A stretch of DNA of 64,000 nt from Gemmatimonadota bacterium (GCA_029863245.1 JAOTVV010000005.1:62001-126000); one strand, 5' to 3'; shown: positions 1 through 9,830, counted from the first letter of the stretch. Numbers and translations: made by a program. The notes: generated by a model from the sequence alone, not told the origin.

Positions 1-1925
1 TCGTCGCCGCCATCGGGTTTGCTCGCGACAGTCAGCCCGACATCCTGCTCGGGGACGGGGAGCGGCGGGTCGTCAGGCTCGTCCTGCGGCCGGAGGCGCT
101 CCTGCTGCCGGAGTTCGTCGTCACCGGAACCCGCGGAGCCGAGCGAAGCGACGAAGCCATGGCCAGCATCGCCGTCCTTCCGGCCCACGAGCTGGTGCGG
201 CGCAACGTGACGACACTCGACCAGGCTCTGGTCTACGTGCCGGGTGTCACCTTCAACGGCAGTAACCAGCTCGACATCCGCGGGGCCGCGGGGTTCGCCC
301 GGGGAATCGGGAGCCGTGTGCTGATGCTCCTGGACGGCCACCCGATCCTGAGCGGCGACGGCGGCGAGATCGATTTCGTGAGCATACCGCTCCTCGACCT
401 GGAGCAGGCGGAGATCGTGAAGGGCGCGTATTCAGCCGTCTACGGCAGCAACGCGCTCGGTGGCGTGGTGAACCTGATCACGGCCCCGGTGAGCAGCACG
501 CCGGAGACAGTGGTGCGGGTGCACGCCGATGCGTACACGTATCCGTCAGAGTACAGTTGGGCCGACGGGATGCAGGGTGCGTTCGGGTTCGGACTCCAGC
601 ACTCCCGGCGACTCGGCTCGGTGGGCGTGCGGACGTTCATCGGTCACGAGCGCACGGACGGATACAAGGAGAACGGCGATTCGAGACGCTGGATTGGGAG
701 AGTGAAGCTCGCTTCGTCGGCCGATGCCGATCATCCCTGGGACGTGTACGGCATGTTCAGTCGCGAGCGAGCCGGCGAGTTCTTCACGTGGCGATCACAG
801 GATGAGCCGTATCGCGTCCCTGCGGCGTATGTCGGGGATCACACGTTCGAGCATCGGCTGCTGACGGGTGCGACGATCACCCCGCGTGCCCGGGCGTCGC
901 ACCTCGTCAAGCTGAGCCCCTACTTCAACATCACGCGGATCGCCAACGACTTCACGGACAACGACGATTGGCACACGGCCGTGAAGCCTGGCCTGACGGC
1001 GGAGGTCGCGTGGTATGCGGGGGACCGACACGCAATCCGGCTCGGTGTAGATGGGGCGCACACCTGGGTCACCTCGAACTTCCTCGGCGCGCCGAAGATA
1101 CGGGACATGGCCGCGTTCGTGCAGGACGAGATCCAGCTCACGAGCCGGCTCAAAGGCTCGCTCGGCGTCCGCCTCGACCATCACAAAGCCGACCTCGGCG
1201 TGGCCGAGTGGGCTGTGAGTCCCAAGATCGGTGCGTCGCTGCGCGTCGGATCGGGTGCCACCCTTCGAACGTCGGTCGGCGCCGGTTATCGGGCGCCGAG
1301 TGCGATCGAGCAGTTCGTGTCCTCGCAGCAGTTCGGCTTTCGCGTGATCCCGAATCCGGATCTGACAGGTGAACACGCGTGGTCGGCAGAACTCGGCGCC
1401 ACGGTCCGCATCCTTGACGAAGTCCGGGTCGACGCGGCCGTATTCGGCAGCCTCTACCGAGATCTGATCAGCCCGGCGCCCGCGCCGGGCCAACCATTCG
1501 TCTTCCAGTTCGGAAACGTATCGCGGGCGCGCGTCGCGGGACTCGACGTCGGGTTACATGCACAGGTCGTTCCGTCCCTGCTCGACGTGCAGGCGACGTA
1601 TCTCCTTTTGGACACCGAGGATCGAGCCACGGGATCGCCACTGCCGTACCGTTCCCAGCACAACGTCACGGGGACGCTCAACCTGCTGGGTGGCCTGGCG
1701 GGGGTTGACCTTCGGTATCGGAGTCGGGTGGAAGGCGTGCTGGCCTATCCCCTCGACCCGCGCTCCGATGTGACAGTCGTCGATCTGCGAGTCGGGTATC
1801 GAGCGCTCAACGTGCTGTGGCAGCTCAAGGTGGCGAACGTCTTCAACCAGTTCTACGTGGATGTACAGGAGCGGAACCCCGGGCCCCCACGAAGCATCGC
1901 CATCACCGCGCTCCGCGGGCTCTGA
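1..1925 (+). CDS. TonB-dependent outer-membrane receptor, 5'-truncated by window edge
   Basis: The reading frame is open from the first bases of the window, so the signal peptide and any N-terminal carboxypeptidase-like domain lie upstream. The visible part starts just before the typical VVTGTR junction (about position 120), followed by the plug domain, which has the conserved pattern of a GAYSAVYGSNALGGVVNLIT-type segment near position 420-480. The rest is a beta-barrel rich in alternating hydrophobic residues, with a YRAPS motif and a 'NPDLTGEH' loop usual in barrel strands, ending at TGA 1923-1925. Such receptors sit in the outer membrane and import siderophores, cobalamin, sugars or metals using TonB energy. 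The substrate cannot be told from sequence. The next gene starts 22 bases downstream on the same strand, so cotranscription is likely. Confidence 0.93.
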   Translation, partial: VAAIGFARDSQPDILLGDGERRVVRLVLRPEALLLPEFVVTGTRGAERSDEAMASIAVLPAHELVRRNVTTLDQALVYVPGVTFNGSNQLDIRGAAGFARGIGSRVLMLLDGHPILSGDGGEIDFVSIPLLDLEQAEIVKGAYSAVYGSNALGGVVNLITAPVSSTPETVVRVHADAYTYPSEYSWADGMQGAFGFGLQHSRRLGSVGVRTFIGHERTDGYKENGDSRRWIGRVKLASSADADHPWDVYGMFSRERAGEFFTWRSQDEPYRVPAAYVGDHTFEHRLLTGATITPRARASHLVKLSPYFNITRIANDFTDNDDWHTAVKPGLTAEVAWYAGDRHAIRLGVDGAHTWVTSNFLGAPKIRDMAAFVQDEIQLTSRLKGSLGVRLDHHKADLGVAEWAVSPKIGASLRVGSGATLRTSVGAGYRAPSAIEQFVSSQQFGFRVIPNPDLTGEHAWSAELGATVRILDEVRVDAAVFGSLYRDLISPAPAPGQPFVFQFGNVSRARVAGLDVGLHAQVVPSLLDVQATYLLLDTEDRATGSPLPYRSQHNVTGTLNLLGGLAGVDLRYRSRVEGVLAYPLDPRSDVTVVDLRVGYRALNVLWQLKVANVFNQFYVDVQERNPGPPRSIAITALRGL

Positions 1926-1947
1926 GGCGCTCCAGGCGGCGACCGAC

Positions 1948-2553
1948 GTGAAGATCGCCTTCATCGGCACCCACGGTGTCGGCAAGACCACGCTCTGCTT
2001 CGATCTCGCGGCGCGGCTGAAGCGCCTCGATTTGGGCGTGGACATCGTGAAGGAAGTCGCGCGAGCCTGCCCCCTGCCGATCAACGAAGACACGACTTTG
2101 GATGCGCAGGCGTGGATCCTCCACACGCAGATCGCTGAGGAGATCGCGGCCGGAACCCAGTACGAGGCCGTGATCTGCGACCGGTCGGTGCTGGACAACT
2201 ACGCCTACCTGGTCCATCGGATCGGCCGACGGCCGGAATACGATGCGCTGGTCCGCACGTGGGTCGGGACGTACAGTGGCCTCTTCAAGGTCCCGGTCCT
2301 CCAGGAGCCATCGTTCGACGGCACGCGGGCCGTGAGCCGCACGTTTCAGATGGAGATCGATGCGGTGATCGATCACCTCCTCGACGCGTTCGACGTTCCG
2401 TGGCATCGGCTCGATCCGGCGAGCCGTCCGACCTGGGTGGAGGACGTGCTCCGCGCGCTGGAGCTTCCCCTCGAGCCGCCGCAGATCGACCTCTTCTCGG
2501 TCCTCCATGCCTCGACCACGCAGGGTACGGAGCACGATCCCGAGCGGCGCTGA
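1948..2553 (+). CDS. P-loop ATP-binding protein (AAA_28-like / nucleoside kinase-like)
   Basis: This 201-residue cytosolic protein opens with a Walker A loop, GTHGVGKTT, within ten residues of the proposed GTG start at 1948. The middle holds a Walker-B-like strand, AVICDRSVLDNYAY. This layout matches the AAA_28/NadR-like P-loop family, whose members phosphorylate small molecules or act as regulatory ATPases. An in-frame ATG at 1861 would add 29 residues, but these lie inside the receptor gene and lack hydrophobic or motif character, so the GTG start is preferred. The gene follows the TonB receptor closely and may be coregulated with it. The substrate is unknown. Confidence 0.8.
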   Translation: MKIAFIGTHGVGKTTLCFDLAARLKRLDLGVDIVKEVARACPLPINEDTTLDAQAWILHTQIAEEIAAGTQYEAVICDRSVLDNYAYLVHRIGRRPEYDALVRTWVGTYSGLFKVPVLQEPSFDGTRAVSRTFQMEIDAVIDHLLDAFDVPWHRLDPASRPTWVEDVLRALELPLEPPQIDLFSVLHASTTQGTEHDPERR

Positions 2554-2562
2554 ACCCTACCC

Positions 2563-3657
2563 TCACTGCGGCACCGCGACCGCGCTTTCGGCCACCAGTT
2601 CTAGATACGACCGGTACGCGCCGGCCTCGGCGCGCGTCACGAACTCCTCCATCGATTGCAGGAGCTGCACGCTGAGATAGCCCGGCACGGCGTCGGCAGG
2701 CGTGTACCCGAAGTTACGACGGAAGTAGCTCCGGACGACCACGCTGTGCTCGTCCTGCGGGAGTCGGGCCACGTTTTCCGCGAACTGCTGGAATCCGCCG
2801 TTGCGCATCAGGTACAGCTCCACGTTCGATGTGTAGAACACCGACACGGTGAGCCCGCGCCGCCTGAGGAGATCTCCGATCGCAGTCAGCGCGTGGGTGC
2901 CCGCGAAATCCCCCACCACCGGAATGATGCGATCCCGCTCCTGAAGCGACTTGACGATTCGAAACGCCGATTCCGACGCGAGGTAGCTCACCTGACGACC
3001 GGTCCGGTCCGTTTCCGATATGAGCTGGCGCAACGTCGGATATCGGGCCGATGGCGGCCGCCCGTGACTCTGGAACTGGAGGTCGAGACCTTCCCGGATG
3101 AACTGCCCATGAAACCGGCGCAGCGTGGCCATGTCGTCGTCGGAGAGCGGGACCCCGAACCGCGCGACCGTGGCCGCGACCGTGTCGAGGGCGGTCGACG
3201 ACGACGCCGGAGTCGTGTCGACGGAATCGATGTACCCCACCAGCATGCCGATGCTGGCCTCGGTCCTCTGATCGCGGTCGTCAGGCACGGGACGGCCGAA
3301 CAGGAGGCAAAGGTACTCGCGCCTGGTGCGGGCCACGGTGAAGAGCGCCTTGAACATCAGATGCTGGAGCACGTTGTCGCGCCGGATGTCGACGATGAAC
3401 GCGATGTCGGGGCGGACCGCCGCGATGTACGAGAAGTTTTGGTCGGGCCCGACGCCGATGTACGCACCGCCCTGCACCTGCCGCATTGTCAATTGATCCA
3501 TGACGTGCAGATAGGAGCGCTCGTTCGAGATCAAGTTGTCCGTGTCGAAGTAGCCACCCGGCTCGGACAGCCGCTCCACGAGCTGGGCGAACTCCGTGCT
3601 GCGCGCCTGCTGGGCCTGATCGCCGCGTGTCCCAGTGCCACACGCCACGAGGCCCAC
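2563..3657 (-). CDS. LIC_10091-like conserved lipoprotein
   Basis: The C-terminal 340 residues show features I associate with the LIC_10091 family: a YFDTDNLISNE segment near residue 37, then a VRPDIAFIVDIRRDN stretch and an LFGRPVPD loop. The family is a conserved bacterial group of unknown function with a methyltransferase-like fold. The first standard start is a GTG giving MGLVAC..., too short for a signal peptide. The in-frame bases further upstream encode Arg-Pro-Phe-Arg..., then a hydrophobic run ending in LVAC, which is a convincing lipoprotein signal but has no ATG, GTG or TTG. The real start may therefore be a rare codon (an ATA or ATT lies in frame) or be hidden by a sequence error. 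It converges with the ATPase gene (9-base gap). Confidence 0.7.
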   Translation of the reverse strand: MGLVACGTGTRGDQAQQARSTEFAQLVERLSEPGGYFDTDNLISNERSYLHVMDQLTMRQVQGGAYIGVGPDQNFSYIAAVRPDIAFIVDIRRDNVLQHLMFKALFTVARTRREYLCLLFGRPVPDDRDQRTEASIGMLVGYIDSVDTTPASSSTALDTVAATVARFGVPLSDDDMATLRRFHGQFIREGLDLQFQSHGRPPSARYPTLRQLISETDRTGRQVSYLASESAFRIVKSLQERDRIIPVVGDFAGTHALTAIGDLLRRRGLTVSVFYTSNVELYLMRNGGFQQFAENVARLPQDEHSVVVRSYFRRNFGYTPADAVPGYLSVQLLQSMEEFVTRAEAGAYRSYLELVAESAVAVPQ

Positions 3658-3915
3658 GAGCGCGACTGCGCCGACTCGGGTGCAACGGAACGGCCGTATG
3701 ACGGAGACGAGACGTGGGTGAATGAGGAGGCTCCGGCAAAGGGCGGATGACGGTTGGTCAGTCTAGGGCGGCGGGGGCGGTTCGGCAAGGCGCCTCGAGA
3801 GCAGTGTACCGAGTCGCGCCCTTGCCGCGCGACGTTCGGTCGTGGAGTATCACGGGAGCCGTCCGCACGTGGCGTCGGCGAGATCCTTCAGATGGCCAAC
3901 CTCCGGAGAACACTC

Positions 3916-5502
3916 ATGCGTGGGTCCGTCACGGTGGTACATCGCTCAGTGAAGAAGGGGGTGCGCTGCAATCTCCTGCGACTCGTTGTTCTGCTGCTCG
4001 GGGGTATGCTGCCGGCGGCGAGCGCAGCGCAGGAGGTCGACATTGCGGCCCTAGACCGTTACTTCGCCAGCTCAGGACGAGCGTGGCAGGTTCCGGGATT
4101 CGCCGTCGCCATCGTGAAGAACGACTCGGTGGTGTTTGCGAGGGGATACGGGCTGCGCGAGCTCGGCAAGCCCGACGTGGTGGACGAGCACACGCTGTTC
4201 GCCATCGCCTCCAATAGCAAGGCGTTCACAGCGGCCGCGCTCGCCAGACTGGTCGACGCGGGACGGATTGCGTGGAACGACCGTGTGACGGATTACCTGT
4301 CGTACTTCCAGCTCTATTCGCCGTATGTGACGGCAGAGATCCGAATCCGCGATCTCCTCTCTCATCGCAGCGGTCTCGGTACCTACAGTGGCGATCTGCT
4401 CTGGTATGGCACCTCGTACACGCGCGAGGAGGTGCTGCGGCGGGCCCGGTACTTGGAGCCGGCGGGCTCGTTCCGAGCCGACTACGGTTACTCCAACCTC
4501 ATGTTTCTAGCCGCCGGCGAGATAATCCCGGCCGTAACGGGCCGGACCTGGGACGAGTACATCGAGACGGAGTTCTTCGAGCCACTCGGCATGGTACGCT
4601 CGGTCACGTCGGCCGATAGTCTCGCCAACCGTGCCAACGTCGCCACCCCGCACGGCGAGAAGAACGGACGCCTCCAGGCCTTCCCGTGGTACCGGTGGGA
4701 CGGCGTCGGTCCGGCGGCGAGCATCATCTCGAGTGTGAGCGAGATGACACGGTGGCTGCGGTTGCAGCTGCACAAGGGAACGCGGGATGGAAGGACATAC
4801 TTCAGCGAGGAAGCCTCCCGCACGATGTGGACTCCGCACCTGTCGTTCGCCGTGAGCAAGCAGGCCGAAGAGCGGTATCCGTCCACGCACTTCCGCGGCT
4901 ACGGGTTGGGGTGGGGGCTCATGGACTACCTGGGGCGCAAGGTGGTGAGTCATGGGGGTGCGTACGACGGGATGTACTCGCGCGTGGTGCTGGTACCCGA
5001 GGAGAACATCGGAATGGTCGTGCTCACCAACTCGATGACGAGCTTACCGACGGCCCTGGCGTATCGAACCCTGGATGCCTATCTCGGCGGTGTGGAGAGC
5101 GATTGGAGCGAGATCTTCCTGCAGGATGCCGAGCGGGATCGGCAGCGCTGGGCTGCCCGCTGGGAAGCCTGGGATCGGGGGCGGGTGCCGAACACGAAAC
5201 CGTCGCTGCCCCTCGATCGATATACGGGCACCTACGGCGGCCCACTCTACGGGGACGCGGTCGTCGAGTTGGACGAGGGGAGGCTGGTGCTGCGGTTGCT
5301 GCCCAATCCCGATCTCACAGGCGATCTCACGCACTGGCACCACGACACGTTCCAGGTTACCTGGCGGCACGAGTTCCCGTGGTTCGGCCGAGGGTGGGTG
5401 CAGTTCGTGATGGATCGGACTGGGGATGTCGTGGCAATGAAGATCGACGTCCCGAACGAGGACTTCTGGTTCACGGAGCTGGAGTTCGGGAAGCGGCCGT
5501 AG
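3916..5502 (+). CDS. Secreted serine hydrolase, class C beta-lactamase family with DUF3471-like tail
   Basis: The 528-residue product begins with a basic stretch and a hydrophobic signal peptide ending near AASAAQ. It then carries the three family signatures: SNSK (Ser-x-x-Lys nucleophile motif), a YSN tyrosine motif in DYGYSNLMF, and an HGG motif replacing KTG in VVSHGGAYDG. The roughly 100-residue C-terminal part resembles DUF3471, common in environmental members. Such enzymes are usually periplasmic esterases or D-amino-acid peptidases rather than antibiotic resistance factors. The ATG at 3916 is preceded by GGAG at a usable distance; in-frame starts from 3754 would add a charged leader with no signal character. 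It is a single-gene unit. Confidence 0.87.
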   Translation: MRGSVTVVHRSVKKGVRCNLLRLVVLLLGGMLPAASAAQEVDIAALDRYFASSGRAWQVPGFAVAIVKNDSVVFARGYGLRELGKPDVVDEHTLFAIASNSKAFTAAALARLVDAGRIAWNDRVTDYLSYFQLYSPYVTAEIRIRDLLSHRSGLGTYSGDLLWYGTSYTREEVLRRARYLEPAGSFRADYGYSNLMFLAAGEIIPAVTGRTWDEYIETEFFEPLGMVRSVTSADSLANRANVATPHGEKNGRLQAFPWYRWDGVGPAASIISSVSEMTRWLRLQLHKGTRDGRTYFSEEASRTMWTPHLSFAVSKQAEERYPSTHFRGYGLGWGLMDYLGRKVVSHGGAYDGMYSRVVLVPEENIGMVVLTNSMTSLPTALAYRTLDAYLGGVESDWSEIFLQDAERDRQRWAARWEAWDRGRVPNTKPSLPLDRYTGTYGGPLYGDAVVELDEGRLVLRLLPNPDLTGDLTHWHHDTFQVTWRHEFPWFGRGWVQFVMDRTGDVVAMKIDVPNEDFWFTELEFGKRP

Positions 5503-5506
5503 GCCG

Positions 5507-5680
5507 TCAGAATTCGCGCTTCTTCATCTCCGAGAACAACTTGTGTGACCCGTCGTCCTCTTCGGGCTCCTCGGCGAGCGTGTCGTCGAACTTCCGCCGC
5601 TTCTTCGACTTCGCCTTGGCGACCTTTGCTGCGTTCCGTTTCGCCAGCGCTTCCAGTTTCTTGTCGTCGCTCTTCGACAT
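5507..5680 (-). CDS. Small Lys-rich, acidic-tailed protein of unknown function
   Basis: This is a 57-residue protein with a basic, alanine-rich helical first half (KRNAAKVAKAKSKKRRK) and an acidic segment (AEEPEEDDGS) before a short basic tail. The ATG at 5680 has a GGAG about ten bases upstream, and the composition is typical of a nucleic-acid-binding or ribosome-associated microprotein rather than of noncoding GC-rich DNA. It is convergent with the serine hydrolase (4 bases between stops). I recognise no family. Longer in-frame extension upstream lacks sensible composition. Confidence 0.6.
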   Translation of the reverse strand: MSKSDDKKLEALAKRNAAKVAKAKSKKRRKFDDTLAEEPEEDDGSHKLFSEMKKREF

Positions 5681-5913
5681 ATGCCTTGGCTCCGTGCAGC
5701 AGTTCCCACTGCGCGTGGCAGTCGATCCTCCGTACCGCTCCTGCTCTGCAAGCTGGCTCTGCGCGGGGCGGCGCGCAAGCGCCGGCCGCGGCACCAATGG
5801 GGCGTGGGCTCGGGTTGCTTCGTGTCTCACCGCACTCCATACTTGCTGCGGAGCCGACGACATGACGGTGCTCATCGGGCCCCTCTGCCCCATCGCTCGA
5901 CGATCGTGACACC
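5681..5913. other. Intergenic region between divergent genes
   Basis: These 233 bases separate the small Lys-rich gene (leftward) from a Ser/Thr kinase gene (rightward) and must hold both promoters. I see no convincing -35/-10 pair, no repeat and no RNA gene. Confidence 0.5.
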
Positions 5914-8352
5914 ATGACCGACTTTCTGCAGACCCTTCAGGGTGCGTTGCCCGAGCGCTACACGTTGGAGCGCGAACTGGGGCGCGGCGGCATGGCCACG
6001 GTGTTCCTCGCCCGAGAGCGGCACCCCAACCGCCAGGTCGCCATCAAGGTGCTGCAGACGGGCATTACCCTGCGGCTGGGCCGAGAGCGCTTCCTGCGGG
6101 AAATCGATCTCCTCTCCAACCTGACGCACCCCCACATCGTCCCGATCTTCGCGGCGGGCGAAGCTGACGGCTTGCTGTACTACGTGATGCCGTATGTGGA
6201 GGGTGAGACGCTCCGCCAGCGCCTCGTGCGCGATGGAACACTGCCGCTCTCGGCGGCGCTTCGGATCACGGCGGAAGTCGCCGAGGCGCTCGAGCACGCG
6301 CATCGGCGCAACGTGGTCCATCGGGACGTCAAGCCCGAGAACATCCTCCTGCACGATGGCTACGCGCTGGTCACGGATTTCGGCGTGGCACGGGCGATCT
6401 CCGAGGCGGGTCCGGATCTCATCACCGAATCGGGGATCGCCGTCGGCACGCCGGCGTACATGAGTCCCGAACAGGCGTCAGGCGTGCGGGAGATCGACGG
6501 TCGCACGGACATCTACGCCCTCGGCTGTGTGCTGTACGAAATGCTCACCGAGGAACCGCCGTTCGGCAAAGGAACCGCCAGCGAGGTGCTGGCGCGCCAC
6601 GTCACCGAACCGGCGCTGCCGATCCGCGTCAAGGCGCCTGGCGTACCACTGGAGGTCGAGGAGGCACTGCGGAAGGCGCTGGCCAAGCGCCCTGCAGACC
6701 GGTTTCAGTCGGCTGCCGAGTTGGCGGAGCTGCTCACCGTCTTGCGAAGCAGCCTTTCGTCGGCCTCCATCATGGCGCTCCCGATCGGCGGCCGGCTCGC
6801 CTCGCGCCTCGCGCGCGGTGGGTGGCGCACGGTGGCCGGTGGGCTGCTCGCGGCCGTCCTCGTCATTGGCGGTACGTGGCAGCTTTCGCGGCGCTCGGTG
6901 GTGTTCCTCCCGGCGGATCGTGGGACCTACATCGACTCAGTGTCGGTCATGCCTCCGGAGAACCTCACCGACGAGCCGATGCTGGACCGACTGGGCGATG
7001 CCCTGACGTACGACGTGATCAGCGGGCTCAACCGAATTCCCGAGCTCAAGTCATCGGCCTACGTGTCGGTCCGGGCGCAGGAGCGGGAGTCGCTGCAGCT
7101 GCGCGAGTTGGCACGGCAGCTCGGGGTGCGGCTCGTCCTCGTGCCACACTTCAGACGGGTGGGTGGGCGCCTCAGGCTCGAGGCGGAGCTCGTCGAAGCG
7201 GAATCCGGGAGACTCGTCGGGAGTCGATCGTGGTGGATCGTGACGCGGAACGAAGCGGAATTGCTGGGTGAGTTGGGCTCCGGCATGGTGGATCTCATCA
7301 CCAGCAGTGTCGGACTCGGCGCGCGGCCGCAGCTCGCGATCCGCACCGGACCGGCGCAGGAACAGTACCTCCTCGGGAAGCACTGGTTGGGGCGACGGAC
7401 GCCGTCTGGGATTCGGCGCTCCATCGCACACTTCCAGAATGCGATCCGCCTGGATTCGACCTCGGCGCCGGCGTTCGAGGGACTGTCCAGCGCCTACGTG
7501 CTGGCGCTGTTCTATCGGTACGCCATCGGTCTCGACGGCTACGACATCGCCGGTCGAGCGCTGGCCGCCGCCGATCGGGCGGTCCGCCTCGATCCCACCT
7601 ACGCGCCGGGCTATGCCGCGCGGGGGTACGTGACCAGTCGGGCGTTCGGCGCGACGCGCGAGGCGGCGCGGGACTTCCGGCGCGCGCTCGATCTGGAGCC
7701 GAACTCGGCGCAATCCGTGGGGTGGTCTGGTGCCGTGCTGCTGGAACAGGGGAAGGAAGACGAGGCGTTGCTGGTGAGCCGCCGCGCCATCGACCTCGAT
7801 CCGCTCTCACCGGCGCGACGGCTCAGTCTTGCCTATGCCGCGTTCCCGCTCGGGCAGTACGACGTGGTCATAGCGGAAGCGCGCCGCGCGACGGAGCTCG
7901 AGCCCGAGCTCACCACGTCTCGCGCCCTCGAAGGACGGGCCCTGCTGCTGAATGGCCGAGCACAGGAGTGCGTGACGCTCGAACTCGGTCCGCACGAGGG
8001 CGTGCGAGCGGCCTGTCTCTGGTCGGTGGGACGTCGCGGGGAGGCGCAGGCCATTGTCGATTCCCTGACGCGCTTTGTGCGTGCGGGACGCGTCGATTCG
8101 GTCTACACCGACGTCGTACGAGTGGAAGACCTGGCCTGCTACTACGCATGGACCGGCGACCTCGCACTGGCGTTGGAGTGGCTCGAGGAGGCCTATCGGC
8201 TCTCGCCCATCGGCGTCGACCATCGCGTGCTCCAGTCGGCGCTGTTCGACCGCCTGCGGCGGGATCCAGAGGCGCAGGAGCGCGTGGAGCAGCTCACCGG
8301 CGCGATCTGGCCTCGCGTGAAGGCGAGTGCCGCCCGCGCGCGACTTCCCTAA
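5914..8352 (+). CDS. Membrane Ser/Thr protein kinase with C-terminal TPR-like domain
   Basis: The 812-residue product has an N-terminal Hanks-type kinase domain (about residues 17-275): glycine loop ELGRGGMATVF, lysine in VAIKVL, catalytic loop HRDVKPEN, DFGVAR magnesium motif and TPAYMSPEQ substrate loop, so it should be active. A single membrane segment follows near residue 310 (GGLLAAVLVIGG), then a region like the adenylate-cyclase/TolB-associated 'SVLPPENLT' domain and several TPR-like helical repeats rich in ALDLEPNSA-type turns. The kinase domain is thus cytoplasmic with the repeat tail outside or in the periplasm. This architecture is very frequent in Gemmatimonadota and Acidobacteriota. 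Start ATG 5914 is close to the kinase domain as usual. Confidence 0.93.
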   Translation: MTDFLQTLQGALPERYTLERELGRGGMATVFLARERHPNRQVAIKVLQTGITLRLGRERFLREIDLLSNLTHPHIVPIFAAGEADGLLYYVMPYVEGETLRQRLVRDGTLPLSAALRITAEVAEALEHAHRRNVVHRDVKPENILLHDGYALVTDFGVARAISEAGPDLITESGIAVGTPAYMSPEQASGVREIDGRTDIYALGCVLYEMLTEEPPFGKGTASEVLARHVTEPALPIRVKAPGVPLEVEEALRKALAKRPADRFQSAAELAELLTVLRSSLSSASIMALPIGGRLASRLARGGWRTVAGGLLAAVLVIGGTWQLSRRSVVFLPADRGTYIDSVSVMPPENLTDEPMLDRLGDALTYDVISGLNRIPELKSSAYVSVRAQERESLQLRELARQLGVRLVLVPHFRRVGGRLRLEAELVEAESGRLVGSRSWWIVTRNEAELLGELGSGMVDLITSSVGLGARPQLAIRTGPAQEQYLLGKHWLGRRTPSGIRRSIAHFQNAIRLDSTSAPAFEGLSSAYVLALFYRYAIGLDGYDIAGRALAAADRAVRLDPTYAPGYAARGYVTSRAFGATREAARDFRRALDLEPNSAQSVGWSGAVLLEQGKEDEALLVSRRAIDLDPLSPARRLSLAYAAFPLGQYDVVIAEARRATELEPELTTSRALEGRALLLNGRAQECVTLELGPHEGVRAACLWSVGRRGEAQAIVDSLTRFVRAGRVDSVYTDVVRVEDLACYYAWTGDLALALEWLEEAYRLSPIGVDHRVLQSALFDRLRRDPEAQERVEQLTGAIWPRVKASAARARLP

Positions 8353-8521
8353 ACGCGAAGACGAGCTCGGTCCTCACTGCGTGGCGCGCAAGTCCAAATC
8401 CAAAGGGGACTTATAGGCCATCCGATCGTCCGGGTACCGCTTGACGGTGGCTTGACGCTGGCAGCTCAGCCTGGGCATCAGCCAACTCCCGATTCACTCC
8501 CTCGAGTCCCGGAGGTGCCCC

Positions 8522-9736
8522 ATGCTCGTGCGTACTGCCACATCCATCGGCGCGTTGTTGCTGGTCGGCATACTGGCCGCCTGCAACGACGCTGCCGCTC
8601 CGTCAGGCGACCCGACCCTGCAGGCCCAGCCGGCGGATTTCCCACCCCCATCACCCCTCGTGACCGTCGCCGGCGAATCGGTGTGGCCCTTTACCGGTTC
8701 CGATTTCGCCGGCACGACGGTCGATCCGATCAACCTGGCGTTCACAGGCTGGAGCGATCCTCGCGATCTGCGCGCGGCGCTGCTGATGCTGGATGGCGAT
8801 CGGAGCGTGTTTGCCGGACATCCCCAGCTCGGGCCGTTCGCCGGTATTGACTGCACGTGGAAGGACGCCATGGGGGACGCACAGACCGCCTACGGTGCCA
8901 CGAGTGGCTGGGTCGGATCGGCCATCCAGCTCGAGTGCGGCGATTTCGATCCGTTGCGCGTCCACCTTCGGTTCTTCAACATCGGTGACGTCACGCTCGG
9001 CGGAGCCCACTTCGAGGTGCTCATCCCGGGCACGACCGACCACCAGGTCGTGAGCTGGGAATTCGCCGAAGGCCTCGTTGTGGCGGATTTCATCCGTGCT
9101 GCGATCGGGGGGCCGGTGGGGTCGAGCGGCCCCATCAATCCGGTCCCGTACCGCTCGATTCCCGCGATGATCTACAACAGCCTGCCGGACGAGTTGAAGT
9201 TCCTCATCCTGGCGTCGGGCGGGGTGCCGGACTGGCCGGTGCCCGGCGACGTCGGCATCGGCACCGACGGCGCGGCGACGGTCGTGCATCTGGCAGCGGC
9301 GGTCGACGGGATGCCCGAGATCGCCCGACAACGGGTGGAGATCCAGTTCAATCAGGTGATCCCGAAGCCGTTTTGCGCGTCGGGCCCCTACGATTTCCTC
9401 GACGTGAACGGACCGGTGACACTGCGGCAGCACGTCGTGGTGACCCCCTCGGGTGCCTACCACAGTCAGTTCCACGCCGTCGGTATGCTGACTCTCCAGC
9501 CGCTCACCGTTGATCTCTCGACCGGAGGCTTGGTGCCCTCTGGCGCGCCGTATCGGGCCCACGTCAACGAGCATGTCAAAGGCATCCTCACTGATCGCGT
9601 AACCTTGGCATCGCAGTTCGTGCTCCGCGCTGAGATGCCGCGGAAAGGCCCCTTCCGTGGCTCGTTGCGCTCCACGCTCAACGTGGCCCCGGGCGGAGGC
9701 AGTCACAGTAGTCTCACCGTGCGCTGCGATCCGTAA
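8522..9736 (+). CDS. Lipoprotein of unknown function
   Basis: The 404-residue product starts with a lipoprotein signal: a basic residue, a hydrophobic run GALLLVGILAAC with lipobox LAAC, then a polar linker rich in Pro and Ala. The mature part is mostly beta-strand-like with several isolated cysteines (DCTWKD, LECGD, FCASG, VRCDP) that could form disulfides. No family was recognised. The ATG at 8522 follows GGAGGTGCCCC, a good ribosome-binding site. A strong stem-loop follows the stop codon, so it is probably a single transcription unit. Confidence 0.78.
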   Translation: MLVRTATSIGALLLVGILAACNDAAAPSGDPTLQAQPADFPPPSPLVTVAGESVWPFTGSDFAGTTVDPINLAFTGWSDPRDLRAALLMLDGDRSVFAGHPQLGPFAGIDCTWKDAMGDAQTAYGATSGWVGSAIQLECGDFDPLRVHLRFFNIGDVTLGGAHFEVLIPGTTDHQVVSWEFAEGLVVADFIRAAIGGPVGSSGPINPVPYRSIPAMIYNSLPDELKFLILASGGVPDWPVPGDVGIGTDGAATVVHLAAAVDGMPEIARQRVEIQFNQVIPKPFCASGPYDFLDVNGPVTLRQHVVVTPSGAYHSQFHAVGMLTLQPLTVDLSTGGLVPSGAPYRAHVNEHVKGILTDRVTLASQFVLRAEMPRKGPFRGSLRSTLNVAPGGGSHSSLTVRCDP

Positions 9737-9753
9737 GGTCCGGTTGTCCCAGG

Positions 9754-9781
9754 GGTCCGAAGTCGCGGGAGGCTTCGGACC
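9754..9781 (+). terminator. Stem-loop after the lipoprotein gene
   Basis: A perfect 9-bp stem (GGTCCGAAG / CTTCGGACC) with a 10-base loop starts 17 bases after the stop codon at 9736. There is no long T-run behind it, so it may be a weak intrinsic or mRNA-stabilising structure. Confidence 0.5.
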
Positions 9782-9830
9782 TCTGCGTGGCCTGCGTGGA
9801 GGCCCTGTCCCCCGAGTCCCCCCAATCCGC

